Of a stretch of 64,000 nt of DNA, positions 35,111 to 44,846 are shown piece after piece (the first letter of the stretch is position 1; each line of letters opens with the position of its first letter). The translations under genes were made by a program, and so were the position numbers. A model generated the notes under the pieces. It was not told the origin of the DNA. It ran no database searches and saw only the letters and a list, made by a program, of their open reading frames with translations. The stretch is from an uncultured Burkholderiales bacterium (GTDB lineage Bacteria; Pseudomonadota; Gammaproteobacteria; Burkholderiales; Burkholderiaceae_C), in the NCBI GenBank assembly GCA_937927685.1, contig CALBSC010000062.1:1-64000 (forward strand), read 5' to 3'.

Positions 35111-37201
35111 ATGAACGCCACCACTGCCCGCCCCGCTCAGCCCGCCCCCTTTGTCCCGCAGATTCGCCTGTATGCGCAGTGGCTGGAGCGCGAGCGCGGG
35201 CTTCACTTCCCGTCGTATCAGGCCATGTGGAAGTGGTCGGTGACTGACCTGGACGCGTTCTGGCAATCGATCTGGGATTACTTTGACATTCAGTCGCCCA
35301 CGCCCCACACGGCGGTGCTGGCCCGCAACGCCATGCCGGGTGCCGTCTGGTTTCCGGGCGCCCAGGTGAGTTATGTGCAGCAGGTGTTTCGGCATGTGCA
35401 GCCCGCGCAGGCGGCGGGTTTCCCGGCTGTCATTGGCAGCAATGAAAAGGGACAGCGACTCGAGCTGAGCTGGCCCGAGTTGCGCCGTCAGGTGGCGGCG
35501 ATGGCCTTGCACCTGCAGGCGCAAGGCGTGGGTCAGGGGGATCGCGTGGCGGCGTACCTGCCCAATATTCCGCAAACCATCGTGGCCTTTCTGGCGGTGG
35601 TGAGCCTGGGCGCGATCTGGAGTGTGTGCGCCCCCGACATGGGGACCAACGCGGTGCTCGATCGCTTCCGCCAGATCACCCCCAAGGCGCTCATCGCCTG
35701 TGACGGCGTGACCTATGGCGGTCGTGACCACCCGCGCACGGCGGTGGTCGAAGAGTTGCGCGCCGCCTTGCCCAGCGTGGAGCATCTGGTGTTGCTGCGC
35801 AATCTGGGGGGACAGCCCGCCGTGGCCCACAGCGCCGACTTTGATGCCATCGTCTCGCGCCAGGATCCCGAGCAACTCAGCTTCGAGCCCCGCTGGCTGC
35901 CGTTTGATCATCCGTTGTGGATTGTGTATTCCAGCGGCACCACCGGCATGCCCAAACCCATCGTGCACACCCACGGCGGCACGCTGGTCAATGGCATGGC
36001 CCACAAGACACTGCATTACGACGTCGCCTGCAGCTATGACCCCAACTCCTGGGGCGAGCGTTTCATGTGGTACAGCTCGACCGGCTGGGTGATGTGGAAC
36101 TCGCAGATCAGCGGCCTGCTGGGCGGTACCACCTGCGTCATCTTCGACGGTAACCCGGGCGGCACCAAGGAGCGCCCCGACTGGACCACGTTGTGGCGCT
36201 ATGCCGACCAGGAGCGCGTGACCTTCATGGGCGGCGGCGCAGCGTTCTTCACCAACTGCATGAAGGCCCAGGTCGACCTGAGCCCCTGGCCGGGGCTGGC
36301 GCGTGTGCGAGCCCTGGGCACGACCGGCTCGCCCCTGAGCGCAGATGTGCAGGACTGGGGCACCGAGCAATTCCAACATCTCACGGTTCAGGCCGACGGC
36401 ACGGCGCGCGACATCTGGTGGTGCAACATTTCTGGCGGCACCGATGCCGGCGCCTTTGTCGGCGGGCACCGCGAATTGCCCATGGTGGCCGGTGAAATGC
36501 AGTGCCTTTTCCTGGGCGTGGCGGTTGAGGCCTGGAACGAACTGGGTGAGCCGGTGGTGGACCAGGTGGGTGAACTCGTGGTCACGCAACCCGTGCCCTC
36601 CATGCCGCCCTTCTTCTGGGGCGACACCGATCATCACCGTTATCTGGGCAGCTACTTCGACATGTACCCGCCCGGCAAAGGCCGCCGTGTGGGCGGAGGT
36701 GATGCGGATGCATCGGCCGGTGGCGTGTGGCGGCACGGCGACTGGCTGCGCATCACGCCCGAGGGGCGTTGCATCATTTACGGCCGCAGCGACGCCACCA
36801 TCAACCGACACGGCCTGCGCATGGGCACGAGTGAGCTGTACCGCGCGGTGGAAGCCCTGCCCGAGGTGCTGGACTCCATGGTGGTGGACCTGGAGTACCT
36901 GGGGCGCGAGAGCTACATGCCGCTGTTCATTGTGCTGCGTGACGGCGTGGCCCTCGACGAGGCCTTGCGTGGCCGGCTCAATGACGCCATCAAGACCGCG
37001 CTCAGCCCCCGCTTCATTCCCAACGACATCTTTCAGGTGGCCGAGATTCCGCGCACGCTCTCGGGCAAGAAACAGGAGTTGCCGATCAAGAAGCTGCTGC
37101 TGGGACAACCGGTGGACAAGGTGCTCAACCGGGACGCCATGGCCAACCCGGGGTGCCTGGACTGGTATGTGAACTTTGCCCATGCCCGCGCCAACGCCTG
37201 A
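35111..37201 (+). CDS. Acetoacetate--CoA ligase
   Basis: A 696-residue AMP-forming ligase that activates acetoacetate. The AMP/ATP-binding motif IVYSSGTTGMPKPIVHTHGG, the substrate region GWVMWNSQISGLLGG and the C-terminal RTLSGKKQELPIKK stretch with the catalytic lysine are typical. Length suits acetoacetyl-CoA synthetases (650-690 residues). An ATG at 35102 is also in frame but falls in the -10-like CATAAT. Together with the next gene it could belong to ketone-body, lysine or aromatic acid breakdown through acetoacetyl-CoA. Confidence 0.9.
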   Translation: MNATTARPAQPAPFVPQIRLYAQWLERERGLHFPSYQAMWKWSVTDLDAFWQSIWDYFDIQSPTPHTAVLARNAMPGAVWFPGAQVSYVQQVFRHVQPAQAAGFPAVIGSNEKGQRLELSWPELRRQVAAMALHLQAQGVGQGDRVAAYLPNIPQTIVAFLAVVSLGAIWSVCAPDMGTNAVLDRFRQITPKALIACDGVTYGGRDHPRTAVVEELRAALPSVEHLVLLRNLGGQPAVAHSADFDAIVSRQDPEQLSFEPRWLPFDHPLWIVYSSGTTGMPKPIVHTHGGTLVNGMAHKTLHYDVACSYDPNSWGERFMWYSSTGWVMWNSQISGLLGGTTCVIFDGNPGGTKERPDWTTLWRYADQERVTFMGGGAAFFTNCMKAQVDLSPWPGLARVRALGTTGSPLSADVQDWGTEQFQHLTVQADGTARDIWWCNISGGTDAGAFVGGHRELPMVAGEMQCLFLGVAVEAWNELGEPVVDQVGELVVTQPVPSMPPFFWGDTDHHRYLGSYFDMYPPGKGRRVGGGDADASAGGVWRHGDWLRITPEGRCIIYGRSDATINRHGLRMGTSELYRAVEALPEVLDSMVVDLEYLGRESYMPLFIVLRDGVALDEALRGRLNDAIKTALSPRFIPNDIFQVAEIPRTLSGKKQELPIKKLLLGQPVDKVLNRDAMANPGCLDWYVNFAHARANA

Positions 37202-37288
37202 GGTGGTGCGGGGATTTGTTGCGCACTAGAATGATTGGCTCAGGGGCAGTGTGCACTGCCCTGGCACCAATTCGACGCGGAGAACCAC

Positions 37289-38485
37289 ATGGCACACGCC
37301 AGCTTTCAATGGGATGACCCTTTCCTGCTTGACCAGCAACTGACCGAAGACGAGCGCATGGTGCGCGAAGCTGCCGCCGCCTACTGCCAGGAGCGCTTGC
37401 AGCCGCGCGTGCTCGAGGCCTTTCGCCACGAAAAAACCGACCCGTCCATCTTCCGTGAGATGGGCGAACTCGGCCTGCTGGGCCCCACCATCCCCACCGA
37501 ATACGGCGGCCCCGGTCTGAACTACGTGGCCTACGGACTGATCGCCCGCGAAGTCGAGCGCGTGGACTCGGGCTACCGCTCCATGATGAGCGTGCAATCT
37601 TCCCTCGTCATGGTGCCCATCCATGATTTCGGCACCGAAGCGCAAAAACAGAAATACCTGCCCAAGCTCGCCAGCGGCGAGTGGATCGGTTGCTTTGGCC
37701 TCACCGAACCCGACCACGGTTCCGACCCCGGCAGCATGGCCACACGCGCCCAGAAAGTGGACGGCGGGTACCGCCTCAAGGGCAGCAAGATGTGGATCTC
37801 CAACAGCCCCATCGCCGACGTGTTTGTGGTCTGGGCCAAGGAGGTCTCCGAGGGCGGCCAGGTCGGCCCGATCCGTGGCTTCGTGCTGGAAAAAGGCATG
37901 AAGGGTCTGAGCGCCCCGGCCATTCATGGCAAGGTGGGTCTGCGTGCCTCCATCACCGGCGAAATCGTCATGGACGGCGTCTTCGTGCCGGAAGAAAACG
38001 CCTTCCCCACCGTGCAAGGCCTCAAGGGCCCGTTTACCTGCCTCAACAGCGCGCGCTACGGCATTGCCTGGGGAGCGCTGGGGGCGGCCGAATCGTGCTG
38101 GCACGCGGCGCGTCAGTACACGATGGATCGCAAACAGTTTGGTCGCCCGCTCGCAGCCAACCAGCTGATCCAGAAAAAACTCGCCGACATGCAAACCGAG
38201 ATTTCGCTGGGCCTGCAAGGCTGCCTGCGCCTGGGCCGCATGAAGGACGAGGGCACCGCCTCGGTGGAGATCACCTCGATTCTCAAGCGTAACTCCTGCG
38301 GCAAGTCGCTCGATATCGCCCGCCTCGCGCGCGACATGATGGGCGGCAACGGCATCAGCGACGAGTTCGGCGTGGCGCGGCACCTGGTCAACCTCGAGGT
38401 GGTCAACACCTATGAGGGCACACACGACATCCACGCGCTGATCCTGGGTCGTGCCCAGACCGGCATCGCGGCATTTGCCAACTGA
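37289..38485 (+). CDS. Glutaryl-CoA dehydrogenase (acyl-CoA dehydrogenase family)
   Basis: A 398-residue flavoprotein that would oxidise and decarboxylate glutaryl-CoA to crotonyl-CoA. Features are FGLTEPDHGSDPGSM and KMWISNSP for FAD/substrate contact, the C-terminal catalytic glutamate in NTYEGTHDIHALILGRA, and RDMMGGNGISDEFGVARH. These fit glutaryl-CoA dehydrogenases more than other acyl-CoA dehydrogenases. The ATG at 37289 follows a GCGGAG site. Downstream of the acetoacetyl-CoA synthetase by 87 bases. Confidence 0.92.
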   Translation: MAHASFQWDDPFLLDQQLTEDERMVREAAAAYCQERLQPRVLEAFRHEKTDPSIFREMGELGLLGPTIPTEYGGPGLNYVAYGLIAREVERVDSGYRSMMSVQSSLVMVPIHDFGTEAQKQKYLPKLASGEWIGCFGLTEPDHGSDPGSMATRAQKVDGGYRLKGSKMWISNSPIADVFVVWAKEVSEGGQVGPIRGFVLEKGMKGLSAPAIHGKVGLRASITGEIVMDGVFVPEENAFPTVQGLKGPFTCLNSARYGIAWGALGAAESCWHAARQYTMDRKQFGRPLAANQLIQKKLADMQTEISLGLQGCLRLGRMKDEGTASVEITSILKRNSCGKSLDIARLARDMMGGNGISDEFGVARHLVNLEVVNTYEGTHDIHALILGRAQTGIAAFAN

Positions 38486-38541
38486 TTGCCCCGCGCGGCG
38501 ATCGGCCGGTCACGTGTGCGGCAGCGCTTGGGACTTCTGAC

Positions 38542-39690
38542 ATGAAACCTCGGCGCATCGTGGTGGGTCTGAGCGGCGGGGTGGACTCTGCGGTCACCGC
38601 GTGGCTGCTCAAGCAGCAAGGCCACGAGGTGGTCGGCATCTTCATGAAGAACTGGGAAGATGACGACGACAGCGAGTTCTGCTCGTCCAACATTGACTTT
38701 GTCGATGCGGCAGCCGTGGCCGACGTGATCGGCATCGAGATCGAGCACGTCAACTTTGCTGCCGACTACAAGGACCGCGTCTTCGCCGAATTCTTGCGCG
38801 AGTACCAGGCCGGTCGCACACCCAACCCGGATGTCCTGTGCAACGCCGAGATCAAGTTCAAGGCGTTTCTGGACCACGCCATGCGCCTGGGTGCCGACAC
38901 CATTGCCACCGGTCACTACGCACGCGTACGCCACAACCCGACCACCGGTTTGTTCGAACTGCTCAAAGGCCTGGACCCGGCCAAAGACCAAAGCTATTTT
39001 TTGCATCGCCTCTCGCAGGCGCAACTGGCGCGCAGCTGGTTCCCTCTGGGAGAGTTGCACAAGACGCGGGTGCGTGAACTGGCCCTGCAGATCGGTTTGC
39101 CCAACGCCAAGAAAAAGGACTCAACCGGCATTTGCTTCATCGGTGAGCGTCCGTTCCGCGAATTCCTCAACCGTTACATTGCCAACACCCCGGGGCCCAT
39201 CGAAGACGATCAGGGCCGCAAGATCGGCCGCCATGTGGGCCTGAGCTTTTACACCTTGGGACAACGCCAGGGCCTGGGCATTGGCGGCCTCAAGACCCCC
39301 GGCGCGCAGCGGGGCGCTGGCGAGCACGCGCCGTGGTTCGTGGCGCGCAAGGACATGACGCGCAATGTGCTGGTGGCGGTGCAGGGGCACGACCACCCGT
39401 GGTTGCTGGCCCACCAGGTGGAGGTGGGCGACACCAGCTGGGTGGCGGGCCACCCGCCCGCACCCCTGGGGGCTGGGCGCGAACTGGCCGCCAAGACACG
39501 CTATCGACAGTCCGATGCGCCGTGCCACTTCCGTGCCGACTCATCGCAGGGCTTTGCACTGGATTTTCCGCAGGCGCAATGGGCCGTGACGCCTGGGCAA
39601 TCGGCGGTCCTCTACGATGGGGAGGTGTGCCTGGGCGGTGGCGTCATCCTGCAGGCCCACACCCTCAACCCGCACCTGCTGGAGCGCTGA
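38542..39690 (+). CDS. mnmA: tRNA-specific 2-thiouridylase MnmA
   Basis: A 382-residue PP-loop enzyme that puts sulfur on C2 of wobble U34. The PP loop is LSGGVDSAV near residue 9. The catalytic cysteines appear in NPDVLCNAEIKF and STGICFIGER. KNWEDDD and the TGHYAR motif are typical. It completes the set with mnmE and mnmG. Two bases separate it from the next gene. Confidence 0.97.
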   Translation: MKPRRIVVGLSGGVDSAVTAWLLKQQGHEVVGIFMKNWEDDDDSEFCSSNIDFVDAAAVADVIGIEIEHVNFAADYKDRVFAEFLREYQAGRTPNPDVLCNAEIKFKAFLDHAMRLGADTIATGHYARVRHNPTTGLFELLKGLDPAKDQSYFLHRLSQAQLARSWFPLGELHKTRVRELALQIGLPNAKKKDSTGICFIGERPFREFLNRYIANTPGPIEDDQGRKIGRHVGLSFYTLGQRQGLGIGGLKTPGAQRGAGEHAPWFVARKDMTRNVLVAVQGHDHPWLLAHQVEVGDTSWVAGHPPAPLGAGRELAAKTRYRQSDAPCHFRADSSQGFALDFPQAQWAVTPGQSAVLYDGEVCLGGGVILQAHTLNPHLLER

Positions 39691-39692
39691 CC

Positions 39693-41270
39693 ATGTTGAA
39701 CACCACCCGCCGTCAATGGCAGCGACAAGCCATCGCCCTGGCCCTCGCGCCCTGGTGTCTGCCCATCGCCCAGCCGCAGGACGTTGCGCGGCACTGGAAA
39801 ACCTCGCCCTTCGCCCTGGGCGTGGCCAGTGGCTCCCCCCGCGCCGATGGCGTGGTGCTGTGGACGCGGCTGATCATCGACGAGGCTGATCGGCAGGCTC
39901 GGGCGAACGCCGGCGCCGCGACAGAGCCCGTGACGGTGCGATGGGAGTTGTTCGCTGACGATGCCCTGCGTCAATTGGTGCGGCAGGGGCAGGTGGTGAC
40001 TGACGCCACGCGCGGCCACAGCGTGCATGTGCCGCTGCGCGACTTGCCCGCGGGCCGCGACTACTGGTACCGATTCACCTGTGGAGACGCCACCAGTGCG
40101 GTGGGTCGCACCCGCACCGCACCGGCCGCTGACGCACCGGTGCAGCGCCTGCGCCTCGCGCTGGCCTCGTGCCAGCACTTTGAGCAGGGGCAGTACATCG
40201 CCCACCGGGACATGGCCGAGCAATCGCTGGACCTGGTGCTCTTTGTGGGCGACTACATCTATGAGAGCTCCAACCCGCGCTATCAGGTTCGCCAACACGA
40301 GGGCCCGGAGCCCATGACGCTCGAAGCGTACCGGCAACGCTACGCGCAGTACAAGCTGGACCCGTGGCTGCAGGCGTCGCACGCTGCGCGCCCCTGGGTG
40401 CTGATGTGGGATGACCACGAGGTGGTGAACGACTACGCCAACGACCGGGACAACCGCTACTCCTCCCGCGAGGTGTTTCTGGCGCGCCGCGCTGCCGCTT
40501 ATCAGGCCTACTTCGAGCACCAGCCGCTGTGGATCGGTCCGGACCTGGCCAGCCCGGCGCGCGCCTCGATGCGGCTGCATGACCGACTGAGTTGGGGCAC
40601 CCTGGCCGATCTGTGGACGCTCGATTGCCGTCAGTACCGCGATTACCAGGCCTGCCCGGACCCCCTCAAAGGTGGAGCGCGCACCGTGATGAACTGTGCC
40701 GAGCTCGATGAACCTGCGCGCAGCATGCTGGGCCGAGAGCAGGAGGCCTGGCTCGGCGAAGGCTTGCGCGCGTCACGTGCGCGCTGGCGGCTGATTGCCC
40801 AAAGCACCCAGATCAGCGCCACGTCGATTGCCACGCCTTTGGGCCGGACCACCTTCAACGATGCCTGGGACGGCTATCCGCAAGCTCGCCAGCGCTTGCT
40901 GCAAACCATCGCCGATCTGCCCGAGCGCAACGTGGTCACCCTGGGCGGTGATGTGCACATGAACGTGGCCGCGCCCTTGCGGCTGCGACCGGGCGACCTG
41001 ACCTCGCCGGTGGTGGCGAGCGAGTTTGTCACCACCTCGATCACGTCGCGCGGGTTGAGCGAGAACATCCTGTCGCTGATCCGCGGCAGCAACCCGGACT
41101 TGCTGCACGCCCGATCGGACGAGCGCGGCTACACCGTGATCGACGTCAGGCCCGACGTGTTGCGGGCGGAGTTCCGCACCACGCCCCATCCGGCGGGCGT
41201 GCAGGATGCTTTGAGTGTGCAGGCATCGTTTCAGGTGCTGGCGGGCCGCCCCGGCCCGGTGCCAGGCTGA
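39693..41270 (+). CDS. PhoD-like alkaline phosphatase / phosphodiesterase, probable Tat substrate
   Basis: A 525-residue protein of the PhoD family, secreted metal-dependent phosphoesterases active on phosphate esters. The N-terminal TTRRQWQRQAIALALAPW looks like a twin-arginine signal. Then come FALGVASGSPRADGVVLWTRL, the metal-site motifs LFVGDYIYE, WDDHEV and GGDVHMN. It starts two bases after mnmA, so it may be co-transcribed, though the frame is open further upstream through mnmA. Specific substrate is not known. Confidence 0.9.
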   Translation: MLNTTRRQWQRQAIALALAPWCLPIAQPQDVARHWKTSPFALGVASGSPRADGVVLWTRLIIDEADRQARANAGAATEPVTVRWELFADDALRQLVRQGQVVTDATRGHSVHVPLRDLPAGRDYWYRFTCGDATSAVGRTRTAPAADAPVQRLRLALASCQHFEQGQYIAHRDMAEQSLDLVLFVGDYIYESSNPRYQVRQHEGPEPMTLEAYRQRYAQYKLDPWLQASHAARPWVLMWDDHEVVNDYANDRDNRYSSREVFLARRAAAYQAYFEHQPLWIGPDLASPARASMRLHDRLSWGTLADLWTLDCRQYRDYQACPDPLKGGARTVMNCAELDEPARSMLGREQEAWLGEGLRASRARWRLIAQSTQISATSIATPLGRTTFNDAWDGYPQARQRLLQTIADLPERNVVTLGGDVHMNVAAPLRLRPGDLTSPVVASEFVTTSITSRGLSENILSLIRGSNPDLLHARSDERGYTVIDVRPDVLRAEFRTTPHPAGVQDALSVQASFQVLAGRPGPVPG

Positions 41271-41309
41271 GTCGCATCGGCCGGCAGCTGGTGTCGAGGG
41301 GCTCGCCGC

Positions 41310-42332
41310 TCAATGCGGATCGGCAGTGCTCGAGGCGTTGACCCCTTCGGTGTGCACACGTGGCCCGTGACGGGCCTGCGCCTCCTGCGCGGCGCGCGCC
41401 ACCGCATCGCGTAACCAGGCTAACGCATCCGTGGGCGGGCGGTGAGCAGACCACAACATGTCGATGTGAACCAAGGGCACATCAAGCGGCAATTCACGCA
41501 AGGCCAGGGCATCCCCCATGCCGGCCACGCGCACAAAGTGGCGCGGCAACACCGTGAGCATGTTGGACTGCGCGACCACCCGACCGGCCGTGGCAAACTG
41601 GTTCACGGTCATGACCACCCGCCGTTGCCGTCCCAGCGACGCCAGGGCCTCGTCCACGAAGCCATAGGGCCGGCCCGAAAAACTCACCAGCAGGTGACGC
41701 GCTTCACAAAACGCGGCGAGCGTGAGGGGCCCGCTGGCCAGCGGGTGGTTGCGACGCATCACGCAGACATACTCGCCATCGAACAACCGTTGGTGATGGA
41801 AATCGACCCCCTCTCCACTTTGGGCGCGGGCGGTGAGGTCGGCCAGCACCGCCGGGAAATGCCCCACGGCCAGATCGGCTGTTTCGGCGCGCAGCAGACG
41901 ACGCGGGTCCCGCGTGGTCAGGGGAACCACCCGCAACGACACCCCGGGGGCTTGTGTCTCCAGCCAGGAGGACAGGCCCGGCATGAGCTCGGACGCCGTG
42001 GCATCGGCCATGGTCAGGATGAAGGTCGACTGATCGGTGGACGGCTCGAACCCGGTCGGCGCGAGCGACTGCTCGAGCTGTTGAAGCGCTGTTCGGATCA
42101 CAGGCCACAAGGCTTCTGCCCGGGGAGTGGGTACCAACACCAAGCCTTGCCGGGTCAACAACTCATCGTGCAGGATGTCCCGCAAACGGCGCAGGGCGTT
42201 GCTGATGGCGGGCTGCGTCAAGGCCAGTCGGCGACCCGCCCGGGTGAGGCTGCGCTCGGCCATGACCACATCAAAGACCCGCAGCAGGTTCAGGTCAAGG
42301 GTTCGAAAGTTGAGGGCTTTGGCTGGGTGCAT
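41310..42332 (-). CDS. LysR-family transcriptional regulator, NodD-like
   Basis: A 340-residue LysR-type regulator with a winged HTH at the N terminus (LDLNLLRVFDVVMAERSLTRAG, LTQPAISNALRRLRD) and a ligand-binding C-terminal domain. The HTH and FDVVMAERSLTRAG style resemble the NodD/LinR branch. Its effector is unknown. It is divergent from a small membrane-protein gene across about 100 bases holding an ACTAG/CTAGT dyad, a likely place for its own or the target promoter. Confidence 0.92.
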   Translation of the reverse strand: MHPAKALNFRTLDLNLLRVFDVVMAERSLTRAGRRLALTQPAISNALRRLRDILHDELLTRQGLVLVPTPRAEALWPVIRTALQQLEQSLAPTGFEPSTDQSTFILTMADATASELMPGLSSWLETQAPGVSLRVVPLTTRDPRRLLRAETADLAVGHFPAVLADLTARAQSGEGVDFHHQRLFDGEYVCVMRRNHPLASGPLTLAAFCEARHLLVSFSGRPYGFVDEALASLGRQRRVVMTVNQFATAGRVVAQSNMLTVLPRHFVRVAGMGDALALRELPLDVPLVHIDMLWSAHRPPTDALAWLRDAVARAAQEAQARHGPRVHTEGVNASSTADPH

Positions 42333-42436
42333 AAATGCCGTGAATGGTATGCATCATCATAATAAATTTGAATGACACTAGAGAAAACCCTAGTATCTGG
42401 GGCAACAACTGCCGATGCACTTCCCTGGAGGACCCC
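42333..42436. promoter_or_regulatory. LysR-divergent region with ACTAG/CTAGT dyad
   Basis: An AT-rich 104-base gap between the LysR gene and the 138-residue membrane protein. ACTAG (42377-42381), eight bases, CTAGT (42390-42394) form a dyad. LysR sites commonly have T-N11-A symmetry; this is compatible but not proof. Confidence 0.4.
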
Positions 42437-42853
42437 ATGACCGCATTCGTGAACATTGAATTTCCCAGCCAACATCCTGGTGTGGAGCGCGCCGAGCAGG
42501 TGATCGAGCGCTTCGAACAGGTCACCGCCACGTTTGACGGTGCCCGGGGCGTGGCGACCCTGTTGCTGGCCGCCCTGGTGTCGGCCTTGCTGGTGGTCGC
42601 CAACGAGGTGATCGAGACCTGGAGCGACGGCCACCTGCTGGCCGCCTGGATCGCGCTGTGGCTGGTGGGCTTTGCCGCGCTGGCGCTGCTGGCCAAGCCG
42701 ATGCGCACACTGACCCTGCGCGCGCCTCACGCCTGGCGCAACTGGCGTGCCGCACGCCGTGAGTCCGCGCAGGACGCTCGACTGTGGGGCGTGGCCCAGC
42801 ACGACTCGCGCGTCATGGCCGATATCCTGTGTGCCATGGGACGCGCTGAGTGA
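42437..42853 (+). CDS. Unknown 138-residue membrane protein next to the LysR gene
   Basis: I do not recognise a family. The ATG at 42437 has a strong GGAGG site; an ATG 93 bases upstream would add an odd leader. Residues about 1-34 are polar with a helical pattern, about 39-58 and 66-88 are hydrophobic and likely membrane helices, and the C-terminal 45 residues are basic (RAPHAWRNWRAARRESAQ). It is divergent from the LysR regulator and ends before a good terminator, so it is probably a single-gene unit under that regulator. Confidence 0.75.
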   Translation: MTAFVNIEFPSQHPGVERAEQVIERFEQVTATFDGARGVATLLLAALVSALLVVANEVIETWSDGHLLAAWIALWLVGFAALALLAKPMRTLTLRAPHAWRNWRAARRESAQDARLWGVAQHDSRVMADILCAMGRAE

Positions 42854-42896
42854 CATGACGCAGCGCGCGGGGCCTCACCCGCCTCGCGCATCAAAC

Positions 42897-42935
42897 AAAA
42901 AACCCAGGAACGTGTGAGCGTGACCTGGGTTTTTT
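42897..42935. terminator. Bidirectional terminator between the 138-residue protein and pckG
   Basis: AAAAAACCCAGG (42897-42908) and CCTGGGTTTTTT (42924-42935) enclose a 15-base loop, giving U tracts on both strands. Confidence 0.9.
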
Positions 42936-42971
42936 CATGGCCTCAACGGGCCATGGATGAATGCCGGCGCA

Positions 42972-44822
42972 TCAAGCCGCGAGTCGCTTCTCCAGCGCGG
43001 CCTTGGTGTCGGTCAGCGCCACCGGCAGGTGGTGGTGCAGCTGCTCGAACAACTCGGTGTGCAATTGGAGTTCGGCTTGCCAGGCGGACTTGTCGACGCT
43101 CGTGACTTGCTGGAACTGTTGCTCGTTGAAATCGAGTCCGTTCCAGTTGAGTTCGCGGTACTGCGGGCTCACGCCAAACACATTGTCCTGGCCGGCAGCC
43201 GTGCCCTCGATCCGGTCGATCATCCACTTGAGCACGCGCATGTTCTCGCCATAACCGGGCCACACAAACTTGCCGTCCGCGTCCTTGCGGAACCAGTTGG
43301 TGGTGTAGATGCGCGGCAGTTGGGCGCCGGTGGCGGCGAGTTTCTTGCCCAGGTCCAGCCAGTGCTGGAAGTAATCGCTCATGTTGTAGCCGGTGAAGGG
43401 CAGCATGGCGAAGGGGTCACGGCGCACCACGCCTTGCGCCCCGGTGGCGGCGGCGGTGGTTTCAGAGCCCATGGTCGCGGCCATGTACACCCCTTCGACC
43501 CAGTTGCGGGCTTCGGTGACCAGCGGCACGGTGGTGGAGCGGCGACCGCCAAAGATGAAGGCATCAATCGCCACGCCCTTGGGGTCATCCCAGGCGCTGT
43601 CGAGCGCGGGGTTGTTGATGGCCGACACGGTGAAGCGGGCGTTGGGGTGCGCGGCCTTGGCGCCCGTGGTCTTGGCGATCTCGGGGGTCCAGTCCTTGCC
43701 TTGCCAGTCGATGCAGTGGGCGGGCGGGTTGCCCATGCCTTCCCACCACACATCCCCATCATCGGTCAGGGCGACGTTGGTGAAGATGACGTCCTTGTTC
43801 AGGCTCGCCATGCAGTTGGGGTTGGTCAGCGTGTTGGTGCCCGGGGCCACGCCGAAGTACCCGGCCTCGGGGTTGATGGCATACAGGCGGCCGTCGGCAC
43901 CCGGCTTGATCCAGGCGATGTCGTCACCGATGGTGGTGACTTGCCAGCCGTCGAAACCCTTAGGCGGAATCAGCATGGCAAAGTTGGTCTTGCCGCAGGC
44001 GCTGGGGAAGGCGGCAGCGACGTGGTATTTCTTGCCTTGCGGGTTGGTCACCCCGAGGATGAGCATGTGCTCGGCCAGCCAGCCCTGGTCGCGGCCCATG
44101 TTGGAGGCGATGCGCAAGGCGAAACATTTCTTGCCCAGCAAGGCGTTGCCACCATAGCCCGAGCCGAACGACCAGATCTCGCGTGTTTCGGGGTAGTGAA
44201 CGATGTACTTGGTTTTGTTGCAAGGCCAGCTCACATCCTTCTGACCCGCTTGCAAGGGAGCCCCCACGGTGTGCACGCAGGGCACGTACTCGCCGTCGCT
44301 GCCCAGGATGTCATACACGGCGCGACCCATGCGGGTCATGATGCGCATGTTGACCGCCACATACGGGCTGTCCGAGAGCTCGATGCCGATGTGTGCAATC
44401 GGACTGCCCAGCGGGCCCATGGAGAATGGCACCACATACATCGTGCGGCCCTTCATGCAACCGTCAAACAGCGGTTGCAGCGTGGCGCGCATCTCCGCCG
44501 GCGCCATCCAGTTGTTGGTGGGGCCAGCCTCTTCCTTGCGTTCGGAACAAATGTAGGTGCGGTCTTCCACGCGCGCCACATCGCTCGGGTCCGAGCAGGC
44601 GAGATACGAGTTGGGGCGCTTGACGGGATCGAGCTTCTTGAAGGTCCCGCCGTCGACCAGTTGCTGGCACAGGCGGTTGTATTCGGCTTCGCTGCCATCG
44701 CACCAATAAATGGCATCGGGCTTGCACAAGGCGGCCATGTCGGCCACCCAGGCAACCAGGCGGGCGTGTTTGACATGGCCAGGCACATTCAGTGCGAGAC
44801 CCTGCATGGTGGGTGCGTTCAT
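42972..44822 (-). CDS. pckG: Phosphoenolpyruvate carboxykinase (GTP)
   Basis: A 616-residue enzyme converting oxaloacetate and GTP to PEP for gluconeogenesis. The kinase loop reads FPSACGKTNFAM with the hyper-reactive cysteine of the GTP form, and the early region carries CDGSEAEYNRLCQQLVDGGT. Length fits the GTP class (about 600). The ATP class (about 540 residues) does not have the ACGKTN loop. It has an AGGAG ribosome binding site. A concentric palindromic structure lies within 100 bases upstream. Confidence 0.96.
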   Translation of the reverse strand: MNAPTMQGLALNVPGHVKHARLVAWVADMAALCKPDAIYWCDGSEAEYNRLCQQLVDGGTFKKLDPVKRPNSYLACSDPSDVARVEDRTYICSERKEEAGPTNNWMAPAEMRATLQPLFDGCMKGRTMYVVPFSMGPLGSPIAHIGIELSDSPYVAVNMRIMTRMGRAVYDILGSDGEYVPCVHTVGAPLQAGQKDVSWPCNKTKYIVHYPETREIWSFGSGYGGNALLGKKCFALRIASNMGRDQGWLAEHMLILGVTNPQGKKYHVAAAFPSACGKTNFAMLIPPKGFDGWQVTTIGDDIAWIKPGADGRLYAINPEAGYFGVAPGTNTLTNPNCMASLNKDVIFTNVALTDDGDVWWEGMGNPPAHCIDWQGKDWTPEIAKTTGAKAAHPNARFTVSAINNPALDSAWDDPKGVAIDAFIFGGRRSTTVPLVTEARNWVEGVYMAATMGSETTAAATGAQGVVRRDPFAMLPFTGYNMSDYFQHWLDLGKKLAATGAQLPRIYTTNWFRKDADGKFVWPGYGENMRVLKWMIDRIEGTAAGQDNVFGVSPQYRELNWNGLDFNEQQFQQVTSVDKSAWQAELQLHTELFEQLHHHLPVALTDTKAALEKRLAA

Positions 44823-44846
44823 CGAGAGCTCCTAATCAAAAATTGG

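Noticed and set aside
34166..37183. Long minus-strand open frame opposite the acetoacetyl-CoA synthetase gene
   Set aside because: It has no domain pattern, covers three real genes on the other strand and is rich in His/Gly/Gln/Arg, as expected for a shadow of GC-rich codons.
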